Below, in pieces: positions 26,057 through 33,582 of a stretch of 42,244 nucleotides of DNA; the first letter of the stretch is position 1, and each line of letters begins with the position of its first letter. Below the pieces are notes generated by a model that saw only the letters and a list, made by a program, of their open reading frames with translations, ran no database searches and was not told the DNA's origin. The position numbers and the translations under genes were made by a program. Origin of the DNA: an uncultured Muribaculaceae bacterium (GTDB lineage: Bacteria > Bacteroidota > Bacteroidia > Bacteroidales > Muribaculaceae); contig CAJUJB010000024.1 in NCBI GenBank assembly GCA_910586595.1, positions 1 to 42,244 on the forward strand. The letters run 5' to 3'.

Positions 26057-27742
26057 TCAGTTATTGGCTTTTTCAAGCAGTGCGCGGGCATTCGCCAATG
26101 CGGCGGCATCGGAGGGATTACCACATATCATCAGAGCCAGTTCTGCCTCACGCTCGGCTCGTGAAAGACGCGAGATACGGGTGGTTGTGGCACTCTCGTC
26201 ATCCTCCTTGTAGACCTTGAAATGCGTCGATCCTACCGCGGCCACACCGGGCAAGTGTGTGATGGTGATAACCTGGATGCTGCGGCTTATAGCCTGCATC
26301 ATGGCAGCCATACGACCGGCGATGTCACCCGAAACGCCCGTATCCACCTCATCGAAAATGATCGACGGGAGATGCATGCGCTCGGCCACAATGGTCTTTA
26401 TCGCAAGCATCAGTCGCGAAATTTCTCCGCCTGAGGCAGTAGAGCCGACAGGCATGAGCGACTGATTTTTATTGAAGGCGAAGAGGAATTGCAGCTGGTC
26501 ATAGCCGTCGGGGCCAAGTTTGCCCCGGGTCAGGGAAATCTCACAGCGGAGGTTCTGCATGCCCAGAGGGGAGGCAGTGCGCCTTAGCACATCTGCAAAC
26601 TCAGCGGCTGCGCTTGCGCGACGCTCTGAAAGCTGTGATGCGAGCGTAATCGCAATCTTTTTAGCCCGCTTGGCCGCAATTTCCAAGGCTGCCAGCACAC
26701 CCTCACTGTCATCAAGGGCAGCAATCTGCGCGGCCAGTCGCTCGCGGAGTTCGATCAGTCCATCAGAATTCTCGACATGATGCTTGAGTTCCAGCGAGTA
26801 CAGCATTCCGAGTCTATCCTCCACCTCTTCGAGGCGTGCCGGATCTGCCGCCAAGGCCACATCGTAATCGACAAGTGAATCAGAAATGTCGGCGACCTCG
26901 ATGCGGGCAGATTCAAGGCGCTCGGCAAAGGCATGGAAATCTGTGCCATCTGTGCCTTTTCCAAGCGTAGCGGATAGTTCTTCAAGCGCATCGACAGCCT
27001 GACTCATCAGAGTAAGGGCATTGACCGACGAGTTGACCAGCGGATCGAGAGCCTCTCCGAGAGTAACCTTAATCTCGTTGACATTGGCAAGTATGTCGCG
27101 TTCCTGCTCAAGTGCCTCATGCTCGCCGGGCTGGAGATTCAACTCTTCGAGCTGACGATATTGATATTGCAGAAATTCGGCATCGTCGCGGTTGCGGCGT
27201 ATGAGTTCCTGGGTTTCCTTATATTGCTTCAACGCCACGCGATAGGCTGCGAAGGCCCTGCGGTAATCGTCAAGAAGGTCTTTGGTTCCGGCCAGATTAT
27301 CGATTATGTCAAGCTGATATTCGGGCGAAGCAAGCAGAAGATTCTGATGTTGGGAATGAATATCGACGAGGCGAACGGCAATCTCCCGCAACACCGGCAA
27401 GGTTACCGGAGTATCGTTTACAAAGGCTCTGGAACGACCTCCTGGAGCAATCTCGCGGCGTAAGATACATTCTGGCGTTGAAGCGTCAAGCTGGTGATAC
27501 CTAAGCAATTCTTCAACCCCGGAGGCATCGGATATATCGAAGTATGCTTCAATAACCGACTTACGTGCGGCATCACGAACGGCTTTCGTATCGGCTCGCC
27601 CACCCAACAATAAGGAAAGAGCCCCCAAGATAATCGACTTGCCGGCACCGGTTTCACCCGTAATAATGTTGAAGCCGGGCGCAAAATCGATATCGAGCTC
27701 ACTGATAAGCGCGTAATTGGATATATGAAGAGTCTTTATCAT
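26057..27742 (-). CDS. recN: DNA repair protein RecN
   Basis: SMC-like ATPase that acts in double-strand break repair by tethering DNA. It is 561 residues: Walker A GETGAGKSIILGALSLLLGGRAD at the N-terminus with HISNYALISELDIDF before it, QHQNLLLASPEYQLDIID, a central coiled-coil region (about 155-360), signature TASGGEISRLMLAIK and Walker B PSIIFDEVDTGVSGDIAGRM, then ITHLPGVAAVGSTHFKVYK. Its start overlaps the DUF4835 stop by 4 bases. RecN is SOS-controlled in many bacteria, but no LexA-like box was looked for beyond a visual scan. Confidence 0.95.
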   Translation of the reverse strand: MIKTLHISNYALISELDIDFAPGFNIITGETGAGKSIILGALSLLLGGRADTKAVRDAARKSVIEAYFDISDASGVEELLRYHQLDASTPECILRREIAPGGRSRAFVNDTPVTLPVLREIAVRLVDIHSQHQNLLLASPEYQLDIIDNLAGTKDLLDDYRRAFAAYRVALKQYKETQELIRRNRDDAEFLQYQYRQLEELNLQPGEHEALEQERDILANVNEIKVTLGEALDPLVNSSVNALTLMSQAVDALEELSATLGKGTDGTDFHAFAERLESARIEVADISDSLVDYDVALAADPARLEEVEDRLGMLYSLELKHHVENSDGLIELRERLAAQIAALDDSEGVLAALEIAAKRAKKIAITLASQLSERRASAAAEFADVLRRTASPLGMQNLRCEISLTRGKLGPDGYDQLQFLFAFNKNQSLMPVGSTASGGEISRLMLAIKTIVAERMHLPSIIFDEVDTGVSGDIAGRMAAMMQAISRSIQVITITHLPGVAAVGSTHFKVYKEDDESATTTRISRLSRAEREAELALMICGNPSDAAALANARALLEKANN

Positions 27743-28653
27743 CGCTGGTCGGCACCTTTCTTTATTTCCTCAAGCCGAGACTGCTCGGTAGGATAAATTG
27801 GTTCGAGTAGTTTATATACTTTAGTACGTTCTTCCGCCGGGGCCTTGGAGTAGATGTTGACAAGCTCGTCGAGCTTTGCATCTTTAAACATCGATAGAGC
27901 CACCGACATCGGCGCGACTTTATAGATGTTCTCAATCGCCGACAATGACTCGGTGACAGCCGCACGGCCCTTATCGACCGATACGGCCATGTTGTCAAGA
28001 CCCTGCCGGTGGTATTTGTACATCAGATCGCGGATTCCTGAAGTCTGAGCATCTGTGAAAGAGCTAAGCACTGCAGAGCGGTTCTTAGTATCTTCAAACG
28101 CCTTCCATCCACTCTCGCCTGACGACTGCGCCATCTGCACTATTGTTGCCAGACGCTCGAAATATGGCTCACCTCCCTTGGGAGAGAATGAATCGAAGTC
28201 AACCGCAAGAATCAGATAGGCATAGAAGTTGAGTATGGCTGTCAGCTGACTCTCCATATTATTTACAGAGAATACAAGCGGCTCATTCTCTCGGTAAGTG
28301 AACTCCACCTTGCTGTCCTTGAAGTTGATTAGAGTGCTCGTATACGAACTATTATACACAGGCCTCAGAGACTGTACCTGCAGGTCGCCGGTAAATGTGT
28401 CGTCGGTATAATCTTTAATCGTAAAGAATAAGCGGCATTCGATTTTCTCATTGGTTGCGAACTGTGCGTTGGTGAACACCGTAGTGTTCATGTAGTCGTT
28501 CATCGCCTGCTGCAATGTCTCAAATACCTGCTTGTTGGTTCCTTCAACCTGATCGGAATTAAGGGTTACGGAGCAGTTGAGTTCCTGCGCCGACATGGCT
28601 GAAGGAACTCCAAGAGCTAACGCTAATATATATGGGGAGAGAGGATTCTTCAT
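27739..28653 (-). CDS. DUF4835 family secreted protein (PorD-like)
   Basis: A 304-residue exported protein with a signal peptide ending MSAQELNC (about residues 1-22). Family features are QELNCSVTLNSDQVEGTNKQVFETLQQAMNDY, IECRLFFTIKDY, VQSLRPVYNSSYTSTLINF, FYAYLILAVDFDSFSPKGGEPYF, and YKYHRQGLDNMA. The family occurs almost only in Bacteroidetes, and from memory some members are named PorD of the type IX secretion system; I cannot confirm that here. It overlaps coaBC and recN by 4 bases each, so it is tightly bound into the dnaN operon although its product is exported. Confidence 0.85.
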   Translation of the reverse strand: MKNPLSPYILALALGVPSAMSAQELNCSVTLNSDQVEGTNKQVFETLQQAMNDYMNTTVFTNAQFATNEKIECRLFFTIKDYTDDTFTGDLQVQSLRPVYNSSYTSTLINFKDSKVEFTYRENEPLVFSVNNMESQLTAILNFYAYLILAVDFDSFSPKGGEPYFERLATIVQMAQSSGESGWKAFEDTKNRSAVLSSFTDAQTSGIRDLMYKYHRQGLDNMAVSVDKGRAAVTESLSAIENIYKVAPMSVALSMFKDAKLDELVNIYSKAPAEERTKVYKLLEPIYPTEQSRLEEIKKGADQR

Positions 28654-29849
28654 AATTTCTTTATTATACAGTCGAGAATGTCTGCAGCCACGGCATTCTT
28701 ACTCTTAAGAGAGAAGGCTGTGGCACTCTCGGGCGTAATTACGGTGACTTTATTGGTGTCGGTTCCGAATCCGGCACCTTTATCAGCCAACGAATTAAGC
28801 ACAATCATATCGAGATTCTTGCGGACGAGTTTCTCGCGGGCATTAGCCTCTGCGTTATCGGTTTCAAGTGCGAAGCCTACCAATAGTTGACCGTCGCGCT
28901 TGCGCGCGCCTAAAGTTGCGGCGATGTCAGGATTTTTCACCAGCTCTATGGCCTCAACAGCATCGTGCTCACGCTTGATCTTATGGTCGGCATAATGACG
29001 AGGGGCATAGTCGGCGACGGCAGCCGCCATGATGGCTACATCGGTATTATCAAAAGCCTTCTCGCAAGCCTCAAGCATCTGACGGGCACTCTCAACTCTG
29101 ACGGTATTAACTCCGGGTGGATCTGGGAGCTCGGTCGGGCCGCTGACGAGCGTGACCTCCGCACCTCTGGCAGCCGCGCAGGCAGCTAACGCATATCCCA
29201 TCTTGCCGCTGGAGAAATTACCTATAAAACGCACCGGGTCGATGCGCTCGTAGGTAGGCCCGGCAGTAATCAACACCTTACGGCCTGCCATATCATGATT
29301 CCGGCCGAAGAATGAGTCAAGCACAGCAGCAATCTTCTCAGGCTCCTCCATACGGCCTCGCCCAACAAGATGGCTTGCCAATTCTCCGGTTGCAGGTTCT
29401 ATAATTGTAACTCCGTCGGCCTGAAGTGTGGCAAGATTCCGGGTTGTAGTTGGATGAGCCATCATATCCAGGTCCATTGCAGGAGCCACAAATACCGGGG
29501 CTTTCGCCGAAAGATAGGTTGTGATGAGCATATTGTCGGCTACGCCGGTTGCCATCTTGGCGAGAGTTGAGGCTGTTGCAGGTGCTATGACCATTGCATC
29601 GGCCCATAGGCCAAGATCGACATGGGAGTGCCATTCGCCGGTGTTGGCAGTGAAGAACTCGCTCACGACGGGTTTGCCTGAAAGAGCCGACAAAGTGACC
29701 GGAGTGATGAATTCCTTACCATTGGGCGTAATCACTACCTGAACCTCGGCACCGGCCTTTACAAGGAGTCGCAGAAGAACCACACTTTTGTAGGCGGCGA
29801 TGCCTCCGCTTATGCCAAGTATTATATGTTTGCCTTTAAGATTGCTCAT
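28650..29849 (-). CDS. coaBC: Bifunctional CoaBC (phosphopantothenoylcysteine decarboxylase/synthase)
   Basis: Catalyses two steps of coenzyme A synthesis. It is 399 residues: a flavoprotein decarboxylase half (about 1-185; ILGISGGIAAYKSVVLLR, catalytic His in WHSHVDLGLWADAMVIAPATA, VFVAPAMDLDM) and a synthase half (about 190-399; ITAGPTYERIDPVRFIGNFSSGKMGYALA, MAAAVADYAP, KIKRE, LVGFALET, NKVTVI). The flap that carries a catalytic cysteine in E. coli CoaC reads ELASHLVGRGRM here, with no cysteine; this may be normal for the phylum. It overlaps DUF4835 by 4 bases and follows the exonuclease gene by 7. Confidence 0.95.
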   Translation of the reverse strand: MSNLKGKHIILGISGGIAAYKSVVLLRLLVKAGAEVQVVITPNGKEFITPVTLSALSGKPVVSEFFTANTGEWHSHVDLGLWADAMVIAPATASTLAKMATGVADNMLITTYLSAKAPVFVAPAMDLDMMAHPTTTRNLATLQADGVTIIEPATGELASHLVGRGRMEEPEKIAAVLDSFFGRNHDMAGRKVLITAGPTYERIDPVRFIGNFSSGKMGYALAACAAARGAEVTLVSGPTELPDPPGVNTVRVESARQMLEACEKAFDNTDVAIMAAAVADYAPRHYADHKIKREHDAVEAIELVKNPDIAATLGARKRDGQLLVGFALETDNAEANAREKLVRKNLDMIVLNSLADKGAGFGTDTNKVTVITPESATAFSLKSKNAVAADILDCIIKKL

Positions 29850-29856
29850 CTGTCAC

Positions 29857-30621
29857 TTATTTTTTCATGCGAAGGCGAATGCGCGTAAAGGCATTCTTCG
29901 TGTTCTGGGCAAAGTCACCACCCATGATCCAGCTGTAATAGCCAGGATCGCTTGAAAGGACATCTTCGGCAAGACGGCCTTTATATTTGCCAAAGTTAAT
30001 CACCTCCCGGCCTTTGTCATCGAAAATGAGACGACCCATCAGATCGACGTTGCGATTATTCGATGCAAACTCCGACAATGCGCCAACCTCACAAGGGAGG
30101 TCATCATATTTCTCGAGCTGGGCGAGGAGGACTTCCATTGTTGCCGTGGTGTCGGCAAGCGCGCTGTGTGCTTCAGTGAGGTCTTTACCGCAGTAATATC
30201 GGTAGGCTGCCACCAACGTGCGAGGTTCCTTCTTGTGATAGATGGTCTGCACATCGATGAAGCGTGCTTTGGAAAAGTCAAAGTCAACCTTTGCGCGCAC
30301 AAATTCCTGATCGAGCAGCGGAATATCGAACCGGTTGCTGTTGAAGCCTGCAATATCGCAGCCAGCCATAATCTGAGCCAACGAGTTGGCCACCTGACGG
30401 AAGGTTGGCTCATTAGCCACATCTTCGTCGGTGATGTGGTGGATGGCGGTAGCTTCTGCCGGGATAGGCATCTCGGGATTTATACGGCGGGTTTTCGACT
30501 TTATCTCGCCGTTAGGCATCAGTTTTACAACCGAGATTTCGACGATTCTGTCGCTGTTTATATTCGTGCCCGTTGTCTCGAGATCGAAGAATACGATAGG
30601 GCGTGTGAGTTTTAGTTTCAT
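29857..30621 (-). CDS. DnaQ-like 3'-5' exonuclease
   Basis: DEDDh-family exonuclease of 254 residues, resembling PolC/DnaQ epsilon proofreading domains. Motifs: FFDLETTGTNINSDRIVEIS (ExoI, D and E), FNSNRFDIPLLDQEF (ExoII) and HSALADTTATMEVL (ExoIII, H and D). The C-terminal 70 residues (INFGKYKGRLAEDVL, YYSWIMGGDF) match the small DUF3820-type add-on often fused to such exonucleases. It lies 10 bases after dnaN, which encodes the sliding clamp, so a role in replication fidelity or repair is reasonable, though the replicative epsilon may be encoded elsewhere. Confidence 0.92.
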   Translation of the reverse strand: MKLKLTRPIVFFDLETTGTNINSDRIVEISVVKLMPNGEIKSKTRRINPEMPIPAEATAIHHITDEDVANEPTFRQVANSLAQIMAGCDIAGFNSNRFDIPLLDQEFVRAKVDFDFSKARFIDVQTIYHKKEPRTLVAAYRYYCGKDLTEAHSALADTTATMEVLLAQLEKYDDLPCEVGALSEFASNNRNVDLMGRLIFDDKGREVINFGKYKGRLAEDVLSSDPGYYSWIMGGDFAQNTKNAFTRIRLRMKK

Positions 30622-30631
30622 TAAGCCAAAA

Positions 30632-31759
30632 TTAGAAGTCTCCGACGGTCATCGGCATGAGGAGCATTACAAGTTCTGTATTCTCGGGCTCTTCGCCGGG
30701 GCGGAAAACACCGGGGCGACCCGCATCACCGAGATTTACAATCACTTCCGAGCCCTTGAGGGTGGTAAGAATTTCCATCAGATAGTTGGCGCTGAAACCG
30801 ATGGTAAGCTCATTGCCGGTGAACGAACAGGGAACCTGCTCACGAGCGCTGGTGCAGAGGTTGGGGTCGTTTGACTTGAGGAGTATGCAGTCGGGGGTAA
30901 TGCGGAATTTTTCCAGACCACCGTCTACTTCGACAAAGATTCCTACACGGCGCACAGCGTTGAGAAGCGATGCACGGTCGACGGTAAGGATCTGTGTATT
31001 GTTTTTGGGTATCACACGGTCATAGTCGGGATAGTTGCCATTGAGGAAAGTACACTGGAAGGTGAAGTGTTCACTCTCGATCACAGCATTGCGGGCATTC
31101 ATGGTGATGTTGAGAGTCTCTTCCTTGGAGAAGACATTCTTGATGACTGTCGACGGCTTGGCGGGAATAACGCAGCGGCCAGAAACTCCGGGAGCTGTGC
31201 GGCGGTCGATATAGCGCACGAGTTTGCGTGTGTCGGTAGCCACAAAGGTGATACTTTCGGGCGCGATGTCGAAAAGAACGCCCTGCATGATCTGACGGTA
31301 TTCGTCGGTGCTTACGGCAAACATGGTGTTGTCGAGACCGGCAATCATCTGTTCGGTGGCGATGCTGAACGAAATCGGCTCACCTGCGGTGTCGGCCCGG
31401 AACTGAGGATACTGGTCGCCAGGGAGACCTACAAACGAATAATGACCCGAAGCGTACGACAGCTGTACTTCAAGGGTATCGTCGTTGACACGGACTTCCA
31501 TACCTTGGTCGGGCAACTCCTTCAATAGCTCTACCAGACGACGGGCGCCGAGGCAGAAATTACCTTCGCCTTTCACTCCGGTCACTTCAAGACGGGCGGT
31601 GAGGGCATTTTCCTGGTCTGAGCCGGTGATGGTAAGTTCGTTGCCTTCGAGCTTGATATAGAAATTATCAAGTATTGTAAGAGCGTTTTTCGAATTGATA
31701 ACTCGGCTCACAGCTGAAGCTGCATTGTAGAAAGCCTTGCTCGAAACGTTGAATTTCAT
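30632..31759 (-). CDS. dnaN: DNA polymerase III beta subunit (sliding clamp) DnaN
   Basis: Ring-shaped processivity clamp of 375 residues. The three-fold domain layout is seen in MKFNVSSKAFYNAASAVSRVI, YFKLEG-type strand FYIKLEGNELTITGSDQENAL, EYRQIMQGVLFDI, FVATDTRKLVRYI and the C-terminal ELVMLLMPMTVGDF, a typical clamp end. It is the first gene of a six-gene operon (dnaN, exonuclease, coaBC, DUF4835, recN, rlmB). It is not next to dnaA or an origin here, as is normal for Bacteroidetes. Its promoter and a leader hairpin are listed separately. Confidence 0.97.
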   Translation of the reverse strand: MKFNVSSKAFYNAASAVSRVINSKNALTILDNFYIKLEGNELTITGSDQENALTARLEVTGVKGEGNFCLGARRLVELLKELPDQGMEVRVNDDTLEVQLSYASGHYSFVGLPGDQYPQFRADTAGEPISFSIATEQMIAGLDNTMFAVSTDEYRQIMQGVLFDIAPESITFVATDTRKLVRYIDRRTAPGVSGRCVIPAKPSTVIKNVFSKEETLNITMNARNAVIESEHFTFQCTFLNGNYPDYDRVIPKNNTQILTVDRASLLNAVRRVGIFVEVDGGLEKFRITPDCILLKSNDPNLCTSAREQVPCSFTGNELTIGFSANYLMEILTTLKGSEVIVNLGDAGRPGVFRPGEEPENTELVMLLMPMTVGDF

Positions 31760-31792
31760 GTTGGTATGGAGGTGTTTGATTTTAGTTCGATA

Positions 31793-31834
31793 AAAAATAA
31801 GTAGATTGACAACGTCACTACGTTATCAATCTAC
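31793..31834 (-). promoter_or_regulatory. Leader hairpin plus T-rich tract before dnaN
   Basis: On the minus strand GTAGATTGATAACG (31834-31821) pairs with CGTTGTCAATCTAC (31814-31801) around a 6-base loop; one position is a G.U wobble on this strand but a C/A mismatch on the other, favouring a minus-strand RNA structure. TTATTTTTTA follows at once, like an intrinsic terminator. It overlaps the expected dnaN transcription start. It may end readthrough from cdaA, or form a 5'-end structure on dnaN mRNA. Confidence 0.6.
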
Positions 31835-31865
31835 AAATTTAGCAATTTTCCTGGTAACAGCAAAA
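31834..31865 (-). promoter_or_regulatory. dnaN operon promoter
   Basis: Minus-strand TTTTG (31865-31861) and TAAATTTG (31841-31834) are separated by 19 bases, matching the Bacteroidetes -33/-7 pattern. The expected start, a few bases after the G, falls inside the first arm of the leader hairpin. The 183-base gap to cdaA otherwise shows nothing I can name. Confidence 0.7.
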
Positions 31866-31942
31866 ATTTACATGAGCCTATTTACCGTCAAGCCTCAGCC
31901 ATAGTCAATATAATCTTGATTAGCCCGGGTAAGCGGCCTCAC

Positions 31943-32725
31943 CTATTTGGCAGAAGTGATGGCCACGGCATTCAGGCGATGCTCAAGTTCGGTGGTGCTC
32001 ACACGGGTTGTAAGCTTGCCTCGGTGAGCTATGGAGATATTTCCAGTCTCTTCCGAAACGACAACCGCCACTGCATCGGTAGCCTGAGCGATGCCAAGCG
32101 CGGAACGGTGACGCAGACCCAAGGTACGGGGCACATCACTGTCGTGACTCACAGGCAGAATACAGCCTGCGGCAACTATACGGTTATGGGCAATGATCAT
32201 AGCACCGTCATGGAGCGGAGAGTTCTTGAAAAAGATATTTTCAATCAGACGAGTATTGACGTTGGCATCAATCATATCGCCGGTGGCGGCATATTGGTCA
32301 AGAGGGATTGACTGCTCAATCACAATCAACGCTCCGGTCTTGCTCTTCGACATGCTCATGCACGCATAGACGATAGGCATGACCCACGCCAGTGCCTCTG
32401 CATCAAGCTCCTCCTTGTGGTGATGGAAAATTTTACGGAGAAACTGCCACCTGCGCTGCGAACCAAGCTCGACAAGGAATCGCTTGATCGGCTCCTGAAA
32501 CAGTATGACAAGAATAATAAGGCCGATAGCCATGAAGCGGTCAAGAATCGTGCCTATCAGACGCATGGCGAAAATCTCCGACGCCAACACCCACACAACG
32601 ATGAAAGCCAGCACACCATAGAAAATATTTATGGTGCCCGACTCCTTCATCAGGCGGTAGATATAGTACAGAAGGACGGCGAAAAGGAGTATATCGACCG
32701 CGTCTTTTATTCCGAAATCAAACAT
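31943..32725 (-). CDS. cdaA: Diadenylate cyclase CdaA
   Basis: Membrane-bound DAC-domain enzyme that makes the second messenger c-di-AMP from two ATP. It is 260 residues: three N-terminal helices (about 8-25, 31-50, 59-77), then a DAC domain with the catalytic DGAMI motif at 173-177 and RHRSALG at 205-211. No CdaR-like partner or c-di-AMP phosphodiesterase is adjacent. The start overlaps the folP end by 19 bases; the N-terminus FGIKDAVDILLFAVLLYYIYRLMK matches other CdaA proteins, so this start is sound. That couples it to folate synthesis in one transcript. Confidence 0.95.
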   Translation of the reverse strand: MFDFGIKDAVDILLFAVLLYYIYRLMKESGTINIFYGVLAFIVVWVLASEIFAMRLIGTILDRFMAIGLIILVILFQEPIKRFLVELGSQRRWQFLRKIFHHHKEELDAEALAWVMPIVYACMSMSKSKTGALIVIEQSIPLDQYAATGDMIDANVNTRLIENIFFKNSPLHDGAMIIAHNRIVAAGCILPVSHDSDVPRTLGLRHRSALGIAQATDAVAVVVSEETGNISIAHRGKLTTRVSTTELEHRLNAVAITSAK

Positions 32726-33561
32726 GGATCAAGGGCTTTGAGAAGAGTGATAGATTGACGGGCCTCAGCCACATCGTGAACACGCAGTATAGCCGCACCA
32801 CGTTCTACTGCCAGTGCGCCAAGTACGGCGGTAGGAGTTACGGCCTCATCCGCCGAAATATCGAGAAGACGCGTGATCATTGATTTACGCGACACGCCCA
32901 CGAGAATGGGGCGGCCGAGCACACCGAAAGCTTTGAGGTTGCGTAGCATCTCGTAATTCTGCTCAAGCGTCTTGCTGAAGCCGAATCCCGGATCAACGAT
33001 TATATCAGCCACACCAAGCTCTTCGAGGCGGCAGAGCTGCGCACTAAGCTCAGCGATGACGCCGGCGGTCACATCGTCATAGTCGCACATCGTCTGCATC
33101 GTGGCGGGGGTACCACGCATATGCATCAGAATATATGGACAGCCCAATTGTGCCACCACGTCAAACATCCGCTCATCAAGCTTACCGCCGGAAATATCAT
33201 TGACAATGTCGGCGCCCCACTCCCCTACGGCCTTCTCAGCAACTTCCGCACGGAAGGTATCTACCGACACCGGCACCAAGGGGCCCACCGCACTCCTCAC
33301 CACCGCCAAAGCGCGGCGGAGCCTCGCACACTCTTCCTCGACCGGCACATCGGCCGCACCGGGCCTTGAAGAATAGGCTCCTAGATCGAGTATATCGGCA
33401 CCGCTGTCAACCATAGCTATTGCACGGGCCGCGATAGCTTCATCGGTTTCAACACGCGATCCGGCATAAAATGAATCAGGAGTGATATTTACAATACCCA
33501 TAACGGCAGGCCGGTCGTATCCGACCAGTCTGCCGCGTAGGTTAAGTGTGAATGGGGTCAT
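32707..33561 (-). CDS. folP: Dihydropteroate synthase FolP
   Basis: Condenses p-aminobenzoate with the pterin pyrophosphate in folate synthesis; the sulfonamide target. It is 284 residues with MGIVNITPDSFYAGSR (start of the TIM barrel and pterin site), DSGADILDLGAYSSRPGA, PVSVDTFRAEVAEKAV, DIVNDISGG, YILMHMRGTP, IIVDPGFGFSKTLEQN and ILVGVSRKSMI. The start is ATG 33561, 21 bases after the typA stop. Its 3' end overlaps cdaA by 19 bases, an arrangement that looks operonic. Confidence 0.96.
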   Translation of the reverse strand: MTPFTLNLRGRLVGYDRPAVMGIVNITPDSFYAGSRVETDEAIAARAIAMVDSGADILDLGAYSSRPGAADVPVEEECARLRRALAVVRSAVGPLVPVSVDTFRAEVAEKAVGEWGADIVNDISGGKLDERMFDVVAQLGCPYILMHMRGTPATMQTMCDYDDVTAGVIAELSAQLCRLEELGVADIIVDPGFGFSKTLEQNYEMLRNLKAFGVLGRPILVGVSRKSMITRLLDISADEAVTPTAVLGALAVERGAAILRVHDVAEARQSITLLKALDPCLISE

Positions 33562-33582
33562 TGGCTGATAGAGATGGATTTA

